From contig CAVVFX010000011.1 of the NCBI GenBank assembly GCA_963747535.1, forward strand, positions 124,001-188,000: a DNA stretch of 64,000 nt, given 5' to 3'. Below, in pieces: positions 25,249-37,300 of this stretch (position 1 is the first letter of the stretch; each line of letters starts with the position of its first letter). The notes below the pieces were generated by a model. The model made no database searches. It worked only from the letters and a program-made list of their open reading frames with translations, and was not told the DNA's origin. Both the position numbers and the translations under genes were made by a program. This stretch comes from CAVVFX01 sp963747535. Its GTDB lineage: Bacteria > Acidobacteriota > Terriglobia > Bryobacterales > Bryobacteraceae.

Positions 25249-27122
25249 CGTTCCTCCGAACCTACCGCGGCTGGCATCTTTTCCTGTGTAATGTCTATTA
25301 GTGTCGCAGCCGTATATATCTTCATGGGCAGCGTTTTCCCGCGAATTGTGACACTGCCCAGACATTTCACCTCTACCTGATTGTCCAGCAATTCTTGCGT
25401 GGCATCGCTCATCAGCAGGCGGCTCTTTTGCTCCTTATTCATGCTTTCGAGTCGTGAAGCCAGGTTAACGGTATCGCCGAGTACGGTGAACTCCATCTTC
25501 TCAGCTGAACCCACATTGCCGATGACCACCGGTCCGCTGTGCAATCCGGCACCCGTCTTGAAATCGTTGGGCGCGGTCACCATCTCGATGGCGCAGCGCG
25601 TGGCTCGAATCGCATGGTCTCCAGCGTGCGTGCCCGGTTGCCCGTGCAGGTCGTCATCGCAAAACACCGCCAGGATTCCGTCGCCGATGAACTTATTCAC
25701 GTGACCGTGATGCTGGTGGATGATCGACACCATACATCCCATGTACCGGTTTAGCAAATCCACCACGACCGCCGGATCTTTTTCTTCGCAGAAGGCCGTA
25801 AATCCGCGGATATCGGTGAAGAGGATGGTCACGATCTGGCGTTTCCCGGTAAGTCCCAGTTGCTGCGATTCGTCCAGGTTTTGCGCGACCTGTTTGCCGA
25901 CAAACAGCGCTACTGCCGAGCGGAAGAACGCGCTCTTCTTCTCGGCCGTCACATTTCGATAAACGATCGCGCCGAATATGGCCAGAAGCCACGCCGCGAG
26001 AAATTCGGCGGTCGGCAAAATGATGCCCGCCCGGAAGAACAGGTGGATGACGATGAAGATGGCGGCAGCGAGTGCGGTCAACATGGCGGGCGCACTCCCG
26101 GCAGCCAAAGTTACAGCCACGCCGACCGTTACTCCGGTGATAACGAACAGGCACAATAGACGCAACCATTGCGGAGCCGGCAGGAGGTAACGGCCGGTCA
26201 GGACGGTATTGAGTGTGTTGGCGTGAACTTCGACGCCCGGTGTCAACCAGTCTTTTCCGCTGAAGAGCGTGAAAAAGGGCGTCGCGTGGCGATCGTCGAT
26301 GGAGTCGGGACCCAGCAGAACGATCTTTCCGCCGACCCACTTCCGGAGCTGGCCCATGTCCCCGGCGCGCGACTTCTGAATGAAATCCGACAGCGAGACG
26401 CGCGGGATCGTTCTCGCGGGACCGGCGTAGTTGATCGTGATGGTACGGTCCGGCGAAATCGGGATCTCGCGGCCTTTCAGGTACAAGTGTCCGCCGCGAA
26501 ATTGAGCATCCTCTCCAAAGTACTTCTCAGCCGCGCGGAGGGCCATGGAACGAGCCAGGAGCGCACCGGGCGCGGCTTTCGGATCAGGTGCTTCGATCAG
26601 CTCCTGTTGCCGGATGAAATCGTCGGGATCGTCCGTGAGATTGGCGAAGGCGGAGAGACCCAGCGCCGGAGCCAGCAGGTTAATCGGCACGGGCCACGTA
26701 GTAGTGGCCGGGACATAAGCGCACACGACCGGCATGATAGCTGCAGTGCTTGAGACCGCCTCCACCAGCATCTCATCGTGATTTGGTTCCCACTTACTGA
26801 CCGGGACGCCAAAGGCAACGTCGAGCACCAGCACCTTGGCGCCCGCCGCCGCGGACGCCTTGATCGCTTCGGCGTAGTACGGGTGCCAGAAAAGCTGAAC
26901 CTCGGGGAAGGTGTCGAGCGAGTGCTGATCGATGGTGAGCAGGACGATGTTCGAAATCGGGACGGCGTGGGGCGATATTTTGTCGCGTAAAAGGAAGTGG
27001 AGGTCCTGCGCTTTGAGGTTAACTAATTGAAAAAACGGGACGCGCGAAAGGAATAAGGCGGATATGGCGCTGGCCACCGACAGCCCCACACAAACCACGA
27101 ACCGCCTCCATTTCCTGCCCAT
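25245..27122 (-). CDS. CHASE2-domain class III adenylate cyclase
   Basis: Protein of 625 residues: an N-terminal helix (about 9-27), an extracytoplasmic CHASE2 sensor (about 30-330; VLLTIDQHSL, ALFVLDVAFG-like VLVLDVAFGVP, GKIVLLGPDSIDDRH, TPGVEVHANTLNTVL), three transmembrane helices (about 340-410) and a class III cyclase catalytic domain: VTILFTDIRGFTAFCE (metal Asp), NKFIGDGILAVF (second Asp and the Lys that favours ATP), FTVLGDTVNLASRLE. Product therefore probably cAMP. First gene of an operon with the caspase/TPR protein and the MBL hydrolase. Confidence 0.92.
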   Translation of the reverse strand: MGRKWRRFVVCVGLSVASAISALFLSRVPFFQLVNLKAQDLHFLLRDKISPHAVPISNIVLLTIDQHSLDTFPEVQLFWHPYYAEAIKASAAAGAKVLVLDVAFGVPVSKWEPNHDEMLVEAVSSTAAIMPVVCAYVPATTTWPVPINLLAPALGLSAFANLTDDPDDFIRQQELIEAPDPKAAPGALLARSMALRAAEKYFGEDAQFRGGHLYLKGREIPISPDRTITINYAGPARTIPRVSLSDFIQKSRAGDMGQLRKWVGGKIVLLGPDSIDDRHATPFFTLFSGKDWLTPGVEVHANTLNTVLTGRYLLPAPQWLRLLCLFVITGVTVGVAVTLAAGSAPAMLTALAAAIFIVIHLFFRAGIILPTAEFLAAWLLAIFGAIVYRNVTAEKKSAFFRSAVALFVGKQVAQNLDESQQLGLTGKRQIVTILFTDIRGFTAFCEEKDPAVVVDLLNRYMGCMVSIIHQHHGHVNKFIGDGILAVFCDDDLHGQPGTHAGDHAIRATRCAIEMVTAPNDFKTGAGLHSGPVVIGNVGSAEKMEFTVLGDTVNLASRLESMNKEQKSRLLMSDATQELLDNQVEVKCLGSVTIRGKTLPMKIYTAATLIDITQEKMPAAVGSEER

Positions 27123-27166
27123 GTTATAACTCTAGGATCTTACTACTTCGCACAGGTTTAAGCGAA

Positions 27167-30100
27167 TTGAGGCGCTTTTGGTGGATTCTGCTCGTTCCGC
27201 TGCTCGCGCATACCCAGACGACCCAAGGAATCATTTCAGGAAGACTGGTTGACTCCCGCACCGGCATAGCGATCGTCGGTGCACCGGTGATCTGCCGTTC
27301 GCAAGCTACCGATGCGGTGGTAACCGCGCGTAGCGACGACGGCGGTTTTTATAATCTGCCACTACTCTCTCCGGGCTTCTACTCCGTTCGCGTCGAGGCC
27401 ACCGGATACCAGGCGCAGGAGTTGCAGGAACTCGAACTGGCCGTTGCGGCGCGCCTCGAAATCGATTTTCGCCTGCGCCCCATCAGCGATGTGTGGGAGA
27501 GCGGCCAGTACCGCAGCGTCTTCCTGCCCGGCACCCAGACCATCGTCACGTTCTACGGCCCCGATGTAGATGCCAGTCGCTCGGGCACGTTTGAAGGACA
27601 GCAGGGGAAGCGCGGAACCCTGGAGTCGGCCGTGTCCGATGTGATCGACTCGAATCAGATTGAGCATTTGCCGCTGGACGGGCGCGACGTATACACCATG
27701 CTGGTTACGCTCCCCGGCGTTACGGCAGATGCCGGTACGGCGCGCGGTCTTGGCGACGCAGTCAGCGGACAGCGGCCATCTGCCTCCAATTATCTGCTCG
27801 ATGGCCTGGAAAACAACAATTACCTGATCACCGGACCGCTTACCACCGAAGCGCCCGAAGCTGTACTGGAATACCGGATCTCGACCAATAATTATTCGGC
27901 CGAATATGGACGAACGTCCGGGTTTATTGCTAATGCCGTGAGCCGCGGCGGGTCGAACCAGTTCCACGGAATCGGCTACGAGTATTTGAAGAACGCCGCG
28001 CTGAATGCCAACGGCTTCCAGGAAAATCTTGCCGGCGTGCCGCGTCTCGCCGACAACGAGAACGAATTCGGGTTCCAGGTGGGGGGACCGATACTGCACG
28101 ACCGCCTGTTCTTCTCCGCTGCGTTCGATCACCTGCGTAGCCGCAGCACCGAAGACCCGGTGCAGTTCACCTTCCCGTCGACCAGTTTTGGGCTGTACAC
28201 GACACCTGCCAGCATTGCCTCGAAACTGCTCGCCGAGTTTCCCGCGCCGACAGTCAGCAACGGGCTCTCGCCGACCGGAACATTGACGCTCGATCCGCCG
28301 ATCGCCGTCAATCGGACGCTGGCCACGACACGTTTGGATTACGCGCCGACATCCGAGGATCACTTCAACGGCCGCCTCTCCATCGCACGCCTGGGCGAGC
28401 CCGATTTCATCTGGAGCCCGTACAGTGCCTTCACGTCGGCGCTCAACCAGGACACCACCAGTTTCGCCATCACCTGGCAGAGGACGCTTTCACAGTCGCT
28501 GACCAACGAGGCCAAGCTTGGCTACAGTACCGATAATCTGTACTGGAACCGCGCGCAGCCGCAGATCGCGACGCTGATCTCGGGCGATGGCACCACGCTG
28601 CCGGGCAGCCCGGCGTTCTATTCCTACAAGAATCTCAGCAACACCTGGGAACTGCTCGACAACGTGATCCGCGCACATGGCCGGCACGTCACGACAGTCG
28701 GCGGCGGAGTGTTGTTCCGGAGCACCAGCGGCTATCTCACCGCGGGTCAGGATGGCCAATATCTGTTCAGTAACATTGTGTTCTTTGCACTGGATCGGCC
28801 GGCATTCTTCTCGGCCGCAGTGGAGCAGCAGCCAGGCGGGTTAGTCGCCCAGTTGCCGTCATACGACCGCGATTACCGCTACCAGCAATTCTTCTTCTTC
28901 GCGCAGGACAGCTTCAAACTGACCTCGCGGCTCACCCTGAATTACGGCATCCGCTACGAGAACTATGGTGCGCCGAGCAATGTCGGCGCCACGAAGGACG
29001 ATCTGGTCCAACTGGGCGCGGGATCAAGCTTCGAACAGCGTTTGGCCAACGCCGCACTGACCTTCCCAACATCCGGCAATGAACAGATCTATCACAGCGA
29101 CAACCGCGACTGGGGGCCGCGCTTCGGCTTCGGCTACGATCTCACCGGAAGCGGCAAGACGGTCCTGCGCGGCGGCTACGGCATCTTCTACGACCGGCCC
29201 TTCGACAATCTCTGGCAGAACGTCCGCAGCAACAACTTCCAGCTTCCCATCATCACGCTCACCGGCACCGTGAACTACCTGACGCCCGTCAGCACCATGC
29301 TGCAGAACCTCGCCGGATCGATAGCGCCCAGCAACTTCCCGAACCTCACCCTGATGGACCCGAACCTGCGCAACGGGTATGCCCAGAGCTTCTTCCTGGG
29401 CGTGCAGCACCAGGTCACCAACAATCTGTCGATCGAGGTCAATACGCTGGGCGCGCTGGACCGGAGGTTGATCACTACCGACGATGTCAATCGTGAATTC
29501 ACAACCGCAGCCGGTGACGGCCGTTTGAACGAAGCCTTACCCGATGTCGAATGGCGATCGAGCGAGGGCTCGTCGAATTACAATGCACTCACCGCGCTGG
29601 TCCGCTACCGGTCGTCACACGCTCTGTTCCAGGCGGCGTACACCTGGAGCCACTCCATCGACAATCAGAGCGATCCGCTGATCGGCGATTTCTTCGACCT
29701 GAATTTCACCCGTCTCGGTTCGACCTCCGCTTCGAGCCTGATCTCGACGTTCGCGCAACAGTTCAACAGCAGCGCCGATCGCGGGAATTCGGATTTCGAC
29801 CAGCGCCAGAACCTGGTGGTCCTATCTATCTTCGATCTACCCGGCGCATCTTCCGGTCCGCGTTGGGTCCGAGCACTCACGCAGGATTGGCGTTTTTCGC
29901 AACTCGCTGCCTTCCGGTCGGGTTTTCCATACACTGTGCTGGCGGCATCGACTGCTTATCCGGGAAGCGGCGAAATCCTCAACCAGCGAGCCGATCTGGT
30001 GGGTTCCGCGGTCAATCCCGACACCCCGGTTGCAGGTGGGCAGTTGCTGCTAAATGCGGCAAACTTTGCTTCTCCGGCGCCCGGACAACTCGGTAACACA

Positions 30101-30400
30101 GGGCGCAACGCTTTCCGCGGACCCGGGTTGTACAATGTGGACGTTTCCCTTAGCCGTAGTTTTCCGCTAAGATATGGCAGATTGAGGTTTATGGGCGAAG
30201 ACGGACGCCTGACGATACGGGTAGATGCATTCAACCTTTTGAACCACGCGAATCTGAACAACCCTGACGCGTTGCTGACGTCGCCGACTTTTGGCCTGGC
30301 GACTTACGGCCGGGTCGGGGAGGCTTCAGGTTTTCCCGCGGTAGCCCCGTTTCGCGAAACCGCGCGGCAGCTTCAGTTAATCCTGAGGCTTAATTTTTAA
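27167..30400 (+). CDS. TonB-dependent receptor, Oar-like, with carboxypeptidase-regulatory domain
   Basis: Protein of 1077 residues starting with TTG and a short signal peptide. Residues about 22-105 are a CarboxypepD_reg domain (GIISGRLVDSRTGIAIVGAP, FYNLPLLSPGFYSVRVEATGY); then a plug-like domain (SNQIEHLPLDGRDVYTMLVTLPGV, SNYLLDGLENNN, EYRISTNNYSAEYGRTSG) and a large beta-barrel ending LQLILRLNF with terminal Phe. This is the Acidobacteriota OmpA/TonB-like receptor family. It may import glycans or peptides; ligand unknown. Divergent from the cyclase operon and followed by two secreted-protein genes. Confidence 0.92.
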   Translation: MRRFWWILLVPLLAHTQTTQGIISGRLVDSRTGIAIVGAPVICRSQATDAVVTARSDDGGFYNLPLLSPGFYSVRVEATGYQAQELQELELAVAARLEIDFRLRPISDVWESGQYRSVFLPGTQTIVTFYGPDVDASRSGTFEGQQGKRGTLESAVSDVIDSNQIEHLPLDGRDVYTMLVTLPGVTADAGTARGLGDAVSGQRPSASNYLLDGLENNNYLITGPLTTEAPEAVLEYRISTNNYSAEYGRTSGFIANAVSRGGSNQFHGIGYEYLKNAALNANGFQENLAGVPRLADNENEFGFQVGGPILHDRLFFSAAFDHLRSRSTEDPVQFTFPSTSFGLYTTPASIASKLLAEFPAPTVSNGLSPTGTLTLDPPIAVNRTLATTRLDYAPTSEDHFNGRLSIARLGEPDFIWSPYSAFTSALNQDTTSFAITWQRTLSQSLTNEAKLGYSTDNLYWNRAQPQIATLISGDGTTLPGSPAFYSYKNLSNTWELLDNVIRAHGRHVTTVGGGVLFRSTSGYLTAGQDGQYLFSNIVFFALDRPAFFSAAVEQQPGGLVAQLPSYDRDYRYQQFFFFAQDSFKLTSRLTLNYGIRYENYGAPSNVGATKDDLVQLGAGSSFEQRLANAALTFPTSGNEQIYHSDNRDWGPRFGFGYDLTGSGKTVLRGGYGIFYDRPFDNLWQNVRSNNFQLPIITLTGTVNYLTPVSTMLQNLAGSIAPSNFPNLTLMDPNLRNGYAQSFFLGVQHQVTNNLSIEVNTLGALDRRLITTDDVNREFTTAAGDGRLNEALPDVEWRSSEGSSNYNALTALVRYRSSHALFQAAYTWSHSIDNQSDPLIGDFFDLNFTRLGSTSASSLISTFAQQFNSSADRGNSDFDQRQNLVVLSIFDLPGASSGPRWVRALTQDWRFSQLAAFRSGFPYTVLAASTAYPGSGEILNQRADLVGSAVNPDTPVAGGQLLLNAANFASPAPGQLGNTGRNAFRGPGLYNVDVSLSRSFPLRYGRLRFMGEDGRLTIRVDAFNLLNHANLNNPDALLTSPTFGLATYGRVGEASGFPAVAPFRETARQLQLILRLNF

Positions 30401-30429
30401 AAAAGGGGACCGCGCAGCAGGAGACAGGA

Positions 30430-31308
30430 ATGGAGTCGGAGGTGCGTTTGGCTGTTACACGGAGTGTCCGGCAACTTGCTTTGAGTCGCCGCGGCGGTTT
30501 CGCGTGGATCGTACTGGCAATGCTCTGCGGATTGTCCCCGCGGGCGTCCGGTTCGTACCTGATATGGAATCCGGATTTAGGTACTGCGATCTCTGCGTCC
30601 ACCTTCGATGCGTCCGGTGGGCTGGTCGCGGAGACCCTGAATTTTACGCCGCAGCTTTCTGGCTCTGACTCTCTGACCATATCCTCAGCAGGCTTTGTGT
30701 GGTTGGGCGCCGGCGGGAATACGAGCCAAAACACGCTGGTGGACAATGAGTCCGACGCGCTGCATTGGTTCGAGAGCGGGGTCGCTCGCATAGCGCCTGT
30801 CTGGTACGACCTTGATCCCGACCTCGGCGGTTCGGTTTACTTCAACCAGACCTCCGACGGCACGACGAGCGATGCCATCGTCACCTTTGTCCAGGTTCCT
30901 TCGGATTCGAGCACTACGGATCCGGCCACGTTTCAGATGCAGTTACTCAGCAACGGTGTGATCATCTTCTCCTACATGTTGTTCGACCAGAACAGTTTGG
31001 GATCCGATCCCGGCGCGCTGATCGGGCTGACAACTGCAGGCAATTTTTCGCCTGTAGCGGTCGACCTGACAAGCGTGCTGGCGGGTCAACCTGTTTCAAC
31101 CGGTTCCACCAGTATTTACGACTACTTCCAATCCGCCAACAGCTTCGATTTGTCGGGCCAGTCGATTGTTTTCAAGCCGCAGAGTGCCGGCGGGTACCAG
31201 ATCGCGGCCGCAGTAGCTCCCGAGCCGGCAACTTTTGTCCCGACCGCCGCGGTCCTCTTTCTCTTCGCCGCCATCCTCTTCAGACACAAACGCATTACTA
31301 AGTACTAA
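30430..31308 (+). CDS. PEP-CTERM sorted secreted protein
   Basis: Protein of 292 residues. An N-terminal hydrophobic segment (FAWIVLAMLCGLSPRASG) acts as signal. The mature part is Ser/Thr-rich beta structure (GSDSLTISSAGFVWLG, YDLDPDLGGSVYF). The C-terminus APEPATFVPTAAVLFLF followed by a basic tail (RHKRITKY) is a PEP-CTERM sorting signal, which in known systems is recognised by an exosortase; none is encoded in this window. CAGGAG precedes the ATG. It sits 30 bases after the TonB receptor and 3 bases before the giant Ig protein. Confidence 0.87.
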   Translation: MESEVRLAVTRSVRQLALSRRGGFAWIVLAMLCGLSPRASGSYLIWNPDLGTAISASTFDASGGLVAETLNFTPQLSGSDSLTISSAGFVWLGAGGNTSQNTLVDNESDALHWFESGVARIAPVWYDLDPDLGGSVYFNQTSDGTTSDAIVTFVQVPSDSSTTDPATFQMQLLSNGVIIFSYMLFDQNSLGSDPGALIGLTTAGNFSPVAVDLTSVLAGQPVSTGSTSIYDYFQSANSFDLSGQSIVFKPQSAGGYQIAAAVAPEPATFVPTAAVLFLFAAILFRHKRITKY

Positions 31309-31311
31309 GCT

Positions 31312-34300
31312 ATGAAGATGCGCCGCTGGAGCAGTCGCATTGTATTCGCGGTCCTTCTCCTGCTGCTTGCGGCCGTGGTGGCTGACCGCGCGTCTGCGCA
31401 AATCACGATAACCATCACCAACAGTCCGCCGTTTGGCACGGAGGGGATTAGCTACAGCTTTCAGTTTCAAGCCAGCGGCGGCACAAGTCCTTATACCTAC
31501 ACTTGTCAGTCTCCCTGCGGGGTCCCTTCCGGCCTGACGCTCAATCCCTCAGGACTTCTCAACGGAATACCCACGACGTCCGGCACCTTCCCATTCTTTG
31601 TAGTGGCGTCCGATTCCAGCAATCCGCCAAACACCAGCGTACCCGTCCCGAAGTCGATTCAGATCGGCCTGCCGCCGCTCGACATCAACACGACATCCGT
31701 CCCGAATGCAACGCGAGGCGTGGCCTACAACGCGCCGCTCTCCGCCAGCGGCGGGTCAGGCGGCTACTCCTGGTCGTCGGCAAGCGGGACGAATCTTCCC
31801 AGCGGACTGTCGGTGGTAGCTACCGGCGCAATCTCGGGGACGCCTTCGCTTTCCGCAACGGCGGGGGTATACACCTTTACGGTCGAAGCGAAAGATAGCT
31901 CGGGTGACCTCGCGTTTCAGCAACTGACCCTGACGCTGGATAACCCGGCGATGGCCCTTACCGGCAGCCTTCCGCCCGGAATCGTGGGCACACCCTACCC
32001 TTCTGGCTCGGGCGTTTCCGCGTCGGGAGGAAACGGCGGTCCCTATACCTACTCCTGGAGCGGGACAACGCCGCCGGGTCTAAGCTTGAACGCCTCCACC
32101 GGCGCCGTTACCGGAACACCGACCAGCAGCGGCCCGTTCCGTTTCACCGTCAGTGTCTCGGACGGCACGCCGCTCTTCACTCCTGCCTTTACACCCCAGG
32201 GCTATTCCATCACCGTTTATTCCGCCATCACTTTGTCTCCCACCAGTATCCCGGCAGCCGATGCGCAGTCCAACTATTTGCAACCGCAAACCTTCAAGGC
32301 ATCGGGCGGCAGCGGATCGGGATACACCTACTCGATCAGCACCGCACCTCCCGGCATGAGTTTCTCACCGGCCGGAACGCTGAGTGGTCCACCGTCCTCC
32401 AACGGTTCATTCAGTTTTACGATTACTGCGCGCGACTCTTTGGGACTTACGGGAACGTCCCCGACGATCACGCTTACGGTGAATCCGGCGCTCACGCTCT
32501 CGCCCACGAGTCTTAGTCCGGGGCAGGTGGGGACGGCTTATCCGCAAGTCAACTTCTCAGCGTCCGGCGGATCGGGTGTTTATACCCTCACGTCTGGCGT
32601 GAACGTGCCGGGTCTGACGTTCAACGCGGGCACTCTGAGCGGCAGTCCCACCAAGGCCGGAACGTATCCGTTCACTGTGACCGCCAAAGATAGCCTGGGC
32701 TACACGGCAACAAACAATTACACGCTCTCCATCGCCAACCCGCCGATCACGGTTGGACCAGCGTCGATTCCGCCGGGCCAGGTAGGAGTCTCCTACTCAC
32801 AGGTTTTCACGGCATTGGGCGGCAATGGCGGTCCGTATACTTTTTCGATCAGTCCTCAGAGTCCTCCGTTTGGCCTGACCTTCACCGCCTCCACGGCGAC
32901 GCTTTCCGGGAGTCCGACCAGCTTCGGCACGTCCAACGTGACCATCACGGCGGGCGACGGCACGTTGACGGGCCAAATCAGCTATTCGCTGACCATCGCG
33001 CCCGCGACGCTGACTCTCTCGCCTTCTTCTATTCCAAATGGAACGGTGGGAACGTTCTATTCGCAGACCTTTACCGCCGGCGGAGGCCTGGGCACCTATA
33101 CTTTTTCTATCATCGGGACTCAGCCTCCCGGATTGAATCTTACTTCCAGCGGCGCAACTGCGACCTTGTCCGGCACGCCGACGACAGGGGGAGCCTACAC
33201 GTTCACGGTGCAGGTCACCGATGGAACGAATAAAGCATCCCAGAATCCGACCGTCACCGTGACCAATCTGCCGATCACCCTGACGCCAGTCTCGCTGCCT
33301 GCCGGGATCGTCAATGGTGTGTATCCGCAGCAGACGTTCACCGCGTCGGGCGGAAATGGCGGACCGTACACGTACACGATGACCGGATCGGTGCCCGGCC
33401 TCGGCCTCACCGGCGCTGTCCTTTCGGGCACGCCGACTACAGCCAACACTTATAACTTCACAATCGGGGTGTCCGACGGCTCGCAATTTACTCCGGCATT
33501 TACGCCGAAGGGTTATTCGATTACCGTCTACCCGGCAATCAACGTCACTCCAACCACGATCCCCGCCGCGGATCCGATGGTGAACTATTCGCAACCTTTC
33601 GGCGCGTCCGGCGGGAGTGGATCGGGCTACACCTACACCATCAGCGCTCTGCCACCCGGACTCACGCTCAACGCGTCGACCGGCGTCCTGAGCGGGCCCC
33701 CGTCGGCCAGCGGACCTTTCCCGTTCACCATCACCGCGCACGATTCTTTGGGCTTCACGGGAACGTCACCTACGATCACGCTAACCGTGAATCCCGCGCT
33801 CACGCTGTCGCCGACGACGCTGGCTGCCGGCCAGGTCGGAACGGGCTACTCGCAAGCCTTCACGGCGTCTGGTGGATCGGGGAGCTACACCTACTCACTG
33901 GTAGGCTCCGCGCCGGGCGGCTTGAGCTTGACTTCAAGCGTCCTGAGCGGCACTCCGACTGCCAGCGGGACCTTCAATTTCTCCATCACCGCGAAGGATA
34001 GCCTGGGCGGGACGGCGACCAACGCCTACACGCTCTCTATCGCTAACCCACCGGTTGTGGTGCAACCCCTTTCCCTCCCGACGGGACAGGTAGGAGTCTC
34101 TTACTCGCAGGCCTTCACCGCCAGCGGCGGGAACGGCGGACCGTACACGTTCTCGATCGGTGCGGCAGCGCCGTTCGGTCTGGGTTTCACCCCGTCCACC
34201 GCAACCCTGAGCGGGACCCCGACCAGCTCCGGCTCTGCCAGCATAACCATTTCGGCGACGGACGGCACCTTGACCGGGCAGCGCGCCTACACGCTTACGG

Positions 34301-37300
34301 TCGTTTCTACGGGCTTGACACTTTCTCCCTCGACGCTGGCGAACGGCATCGTAGGCAAAGCGTACTCGCAAAGCTTTACCGCGAGCGGCGGACTCGGCAC
34401 CTACACTTTCACGCTGTCTCCCTCCACTCCTCCGGCAGGCCTGACTTTCGTTGCCTCGGGTGCGACGGCTACGCTTAGCGGTATACCGACTGCGTCCGGC
34501 AGTTTTCCGCTGAGCGTGCAAGTCACCGACGGAAGTTCGAAGCTGGCGAATAACTATACGCTCTCCGTCAATCCTGCCCTTTCGGTCCTCACCACCAGCC
34601 TGCCTGGAGGCGCGGTAAACACCGGCTATTCAACTACGCTTTCCGCCAGCGGAGGCGCGCCGCCGTACACCTGGAGCCTTTCGTCCGGCAATGGTTTGCC
34701 TTCGGGACTGACACTTCTGGCGAGCGGCGTCGTAACGGGCGTACCGGCTGCCAACGGCACGTTTTCTTTCGGTGTGACGGTGATCGATTCCACCGGCGTG
34801 AGCGCAAATGCATCCTTGAGTCTGGTGATACAGCCCGCTCCGCTGCAGTTCACCACCACTTCGCCTTTGCCGCCGGCGGTGAGCGGCGCGAATTATTCCG
34901 TGACCTTCGGCGCGACCGGTGGCGTACCGCCTTACACGTTCAGCCTCTCGAGCGCTCCTCCTACCGGACTTGCTCTAAATGGTGCCGTATTGAGCGGAAT
35001 ACTCACGATCGCAGGGAGCACTCCGGTACCTTACAACATTCCGGTGCAATTGAGCGACAGCGCGGGAGGAAAGGCCGGGGCGACATTTCAAGTAACCGTC
35101 CAACCGGCCGCCGGGGGACTTATTCTCTCGGCCGCCAGCCTGGCATTCACGGCGGTCTCCGGCGGGCCGACCCTTCCGCCCCAATACGTTTCAGTCAGTT
35201 CGACCAACTTGGCCAGCTTGACGTTTTCCGCTGGCTCCGATTCGCCGTGGCTATCGGCTTCTCCGAGCGGGAACAATCTCTCCACTCCGGCCACGCTACA
35301 GATCAACGTCAACCAGACCGGGCTGCAGGCCGGCACGCAATCCGGCAACATCGACATCACCGGACCCGACGGCATGCACACCGTCTCGGTTACCTTGACG
35401 GTAACCGCCTTGCCGCCGATGCTCTCGGTCGCGCCCACCCTGGTGTCGTTCTCGACCGATGGCACGTCCCAGCCCGGGCCGGGCTCGATTCAGGTTTCGA
35501 ATGCCGGAAGCGGCACCCTGACCTTCTCGGCAAGCGTTCTCAACGGCAGTTCGTGGGTCAGCCTGGGAAGCTCACCCACTGCTGTCAACGCCGGAACTCC
35601 GGTGACCATTCCTGTCAACGCCGTGATCACCGGCCTCGGCACCGGCGCCTACTACGACGTCATTCAGATTAATTCATCGGCCGGAACCGCGAATGTGCCG
35701 GTGACACTCCTCGTGGCCGGCGCCTCGACCATCAACGTGGTGCCCACCGGCAATCTGTTCTCCTCACGCGCGGGGCAGGGCGAGTCGGACGGCGCCCAGT
35801 CGTTCCAGGTCATCACCACCGGTAGCAGTTCCATCACCTGGAATGCAAGCTTGACGGGTGGCTCCGGATGGGTGACGCTCAATACCGCTAGCGGTACGTC
35901 GTCTCCTAACAATCCGGGCGTGGTCTCTTACGCGGTTGCCCCGAGCAACCTGTCTGCCGGCAATTATTATGCGCAGATTCAGATCAGCGCGTCTGGCGCC
36001 ACCAACTCGCCCGTCACCTTTATTGTGGTGGCGACCGTCGCGCCGGCCAGCAGCCCGGCGGTACCTGACCCGTCACCCGCGGGACTGCTGTTCGTGGCAT
36101 CGCCGGGTTCTCCGGTTCCGCCGGCGCAGACCGTCCAGGTCAACACCAGCAGCACTTCGCAAGTTAACTTTTCGGCCGCGGCCAACACCTCTGGCGGCGG
36201 TAACTGGCTGACAGTCTCACCCCAGAATGGAGCCACCTCCACCGGGTCGCCGGGACAAGTCAACGTGACCGCGAATGCCACGGGTCTCGCCACCGGTGTG
36301 TATCAGGGTGGCGTCGGCTTTACACTGCAAGGCAATGCGACCGCTGTCCGGACGGTAAACGTCGTCCTGATTGTGACCGGTAGTGCGCAGACGCCGAGCC
36401 TGGTCTCGACGAGTAGTCCGGCTCCGCAGATTTCGGTAACGCCTCAGTCGACCTGCGCACCATCGAAGCTCGTCGCTCTCGAAACCGGCCTGGTTTCCAA
36501 CTTCTCGACACCCGCCGGATGGCCTACGCCGCTCGCGATCCAACTTGTCGACGATTGTGCTAACCCGGTGTCCAACGCGTCGGTAGTCGCTTCCTTCTCC
36601 AATGGCGACGCACCGCTCGCGCTGCAGCTTTCCAGTTCCCAGAACGCGGTGTACTCCGCTACCTGGAATCCGCATGGCACATCGAGCCAGGTTACGGTAA
36701 CGGCGCGCGCCACCGCTCCCAGCCTGCAGTCCGCGACTGCCCAGATTGTAGGCGCGATCCTGCCCAATCAGGTTCCGATCCTGTATCCACACGGCACGAT
36801 TCACAATATGAATCCCCAGGCAGGCGCCCCGCTAGCGCCCGGCACGATCGTTCAGATCTACGGCTCGGGACTCTCGCCTGCGGCGTTGCAGACCGGCCTC
36901 CCGCTGCCGACCAATGTCAATAACACCATTGTCCTTATCGGCGGCATTGCGGCGCCGCTCTACTACGTGAGCGATGGCCAGATCAACGCAGAGTTGCCTT
37001 TGGAACTGGCTGCCGGAAAGCAATACCAGATCCTGATTTCAGCCAACGGCGCCTTGACGATACCGGATACTCTCAACATAGTCGCGGTGACCCCGGGAGT
37101 CGCGGCGATGACTAACGGGACGATCATCGCCCAGCACGCCGATGGCAGCTATGTTACGGCGACAGCTCCCGCGCAGCCTGGGGAGATCCTGACGATTTAT
37201 CTCGCGGGTATGGGGCTCACTGACGTCGCCATCACAACGGGCGAGGTGTCGCCGTCGAGTCCACTCGCACATCCCCTGGTGCAGCCAACCGTGACGGTGA

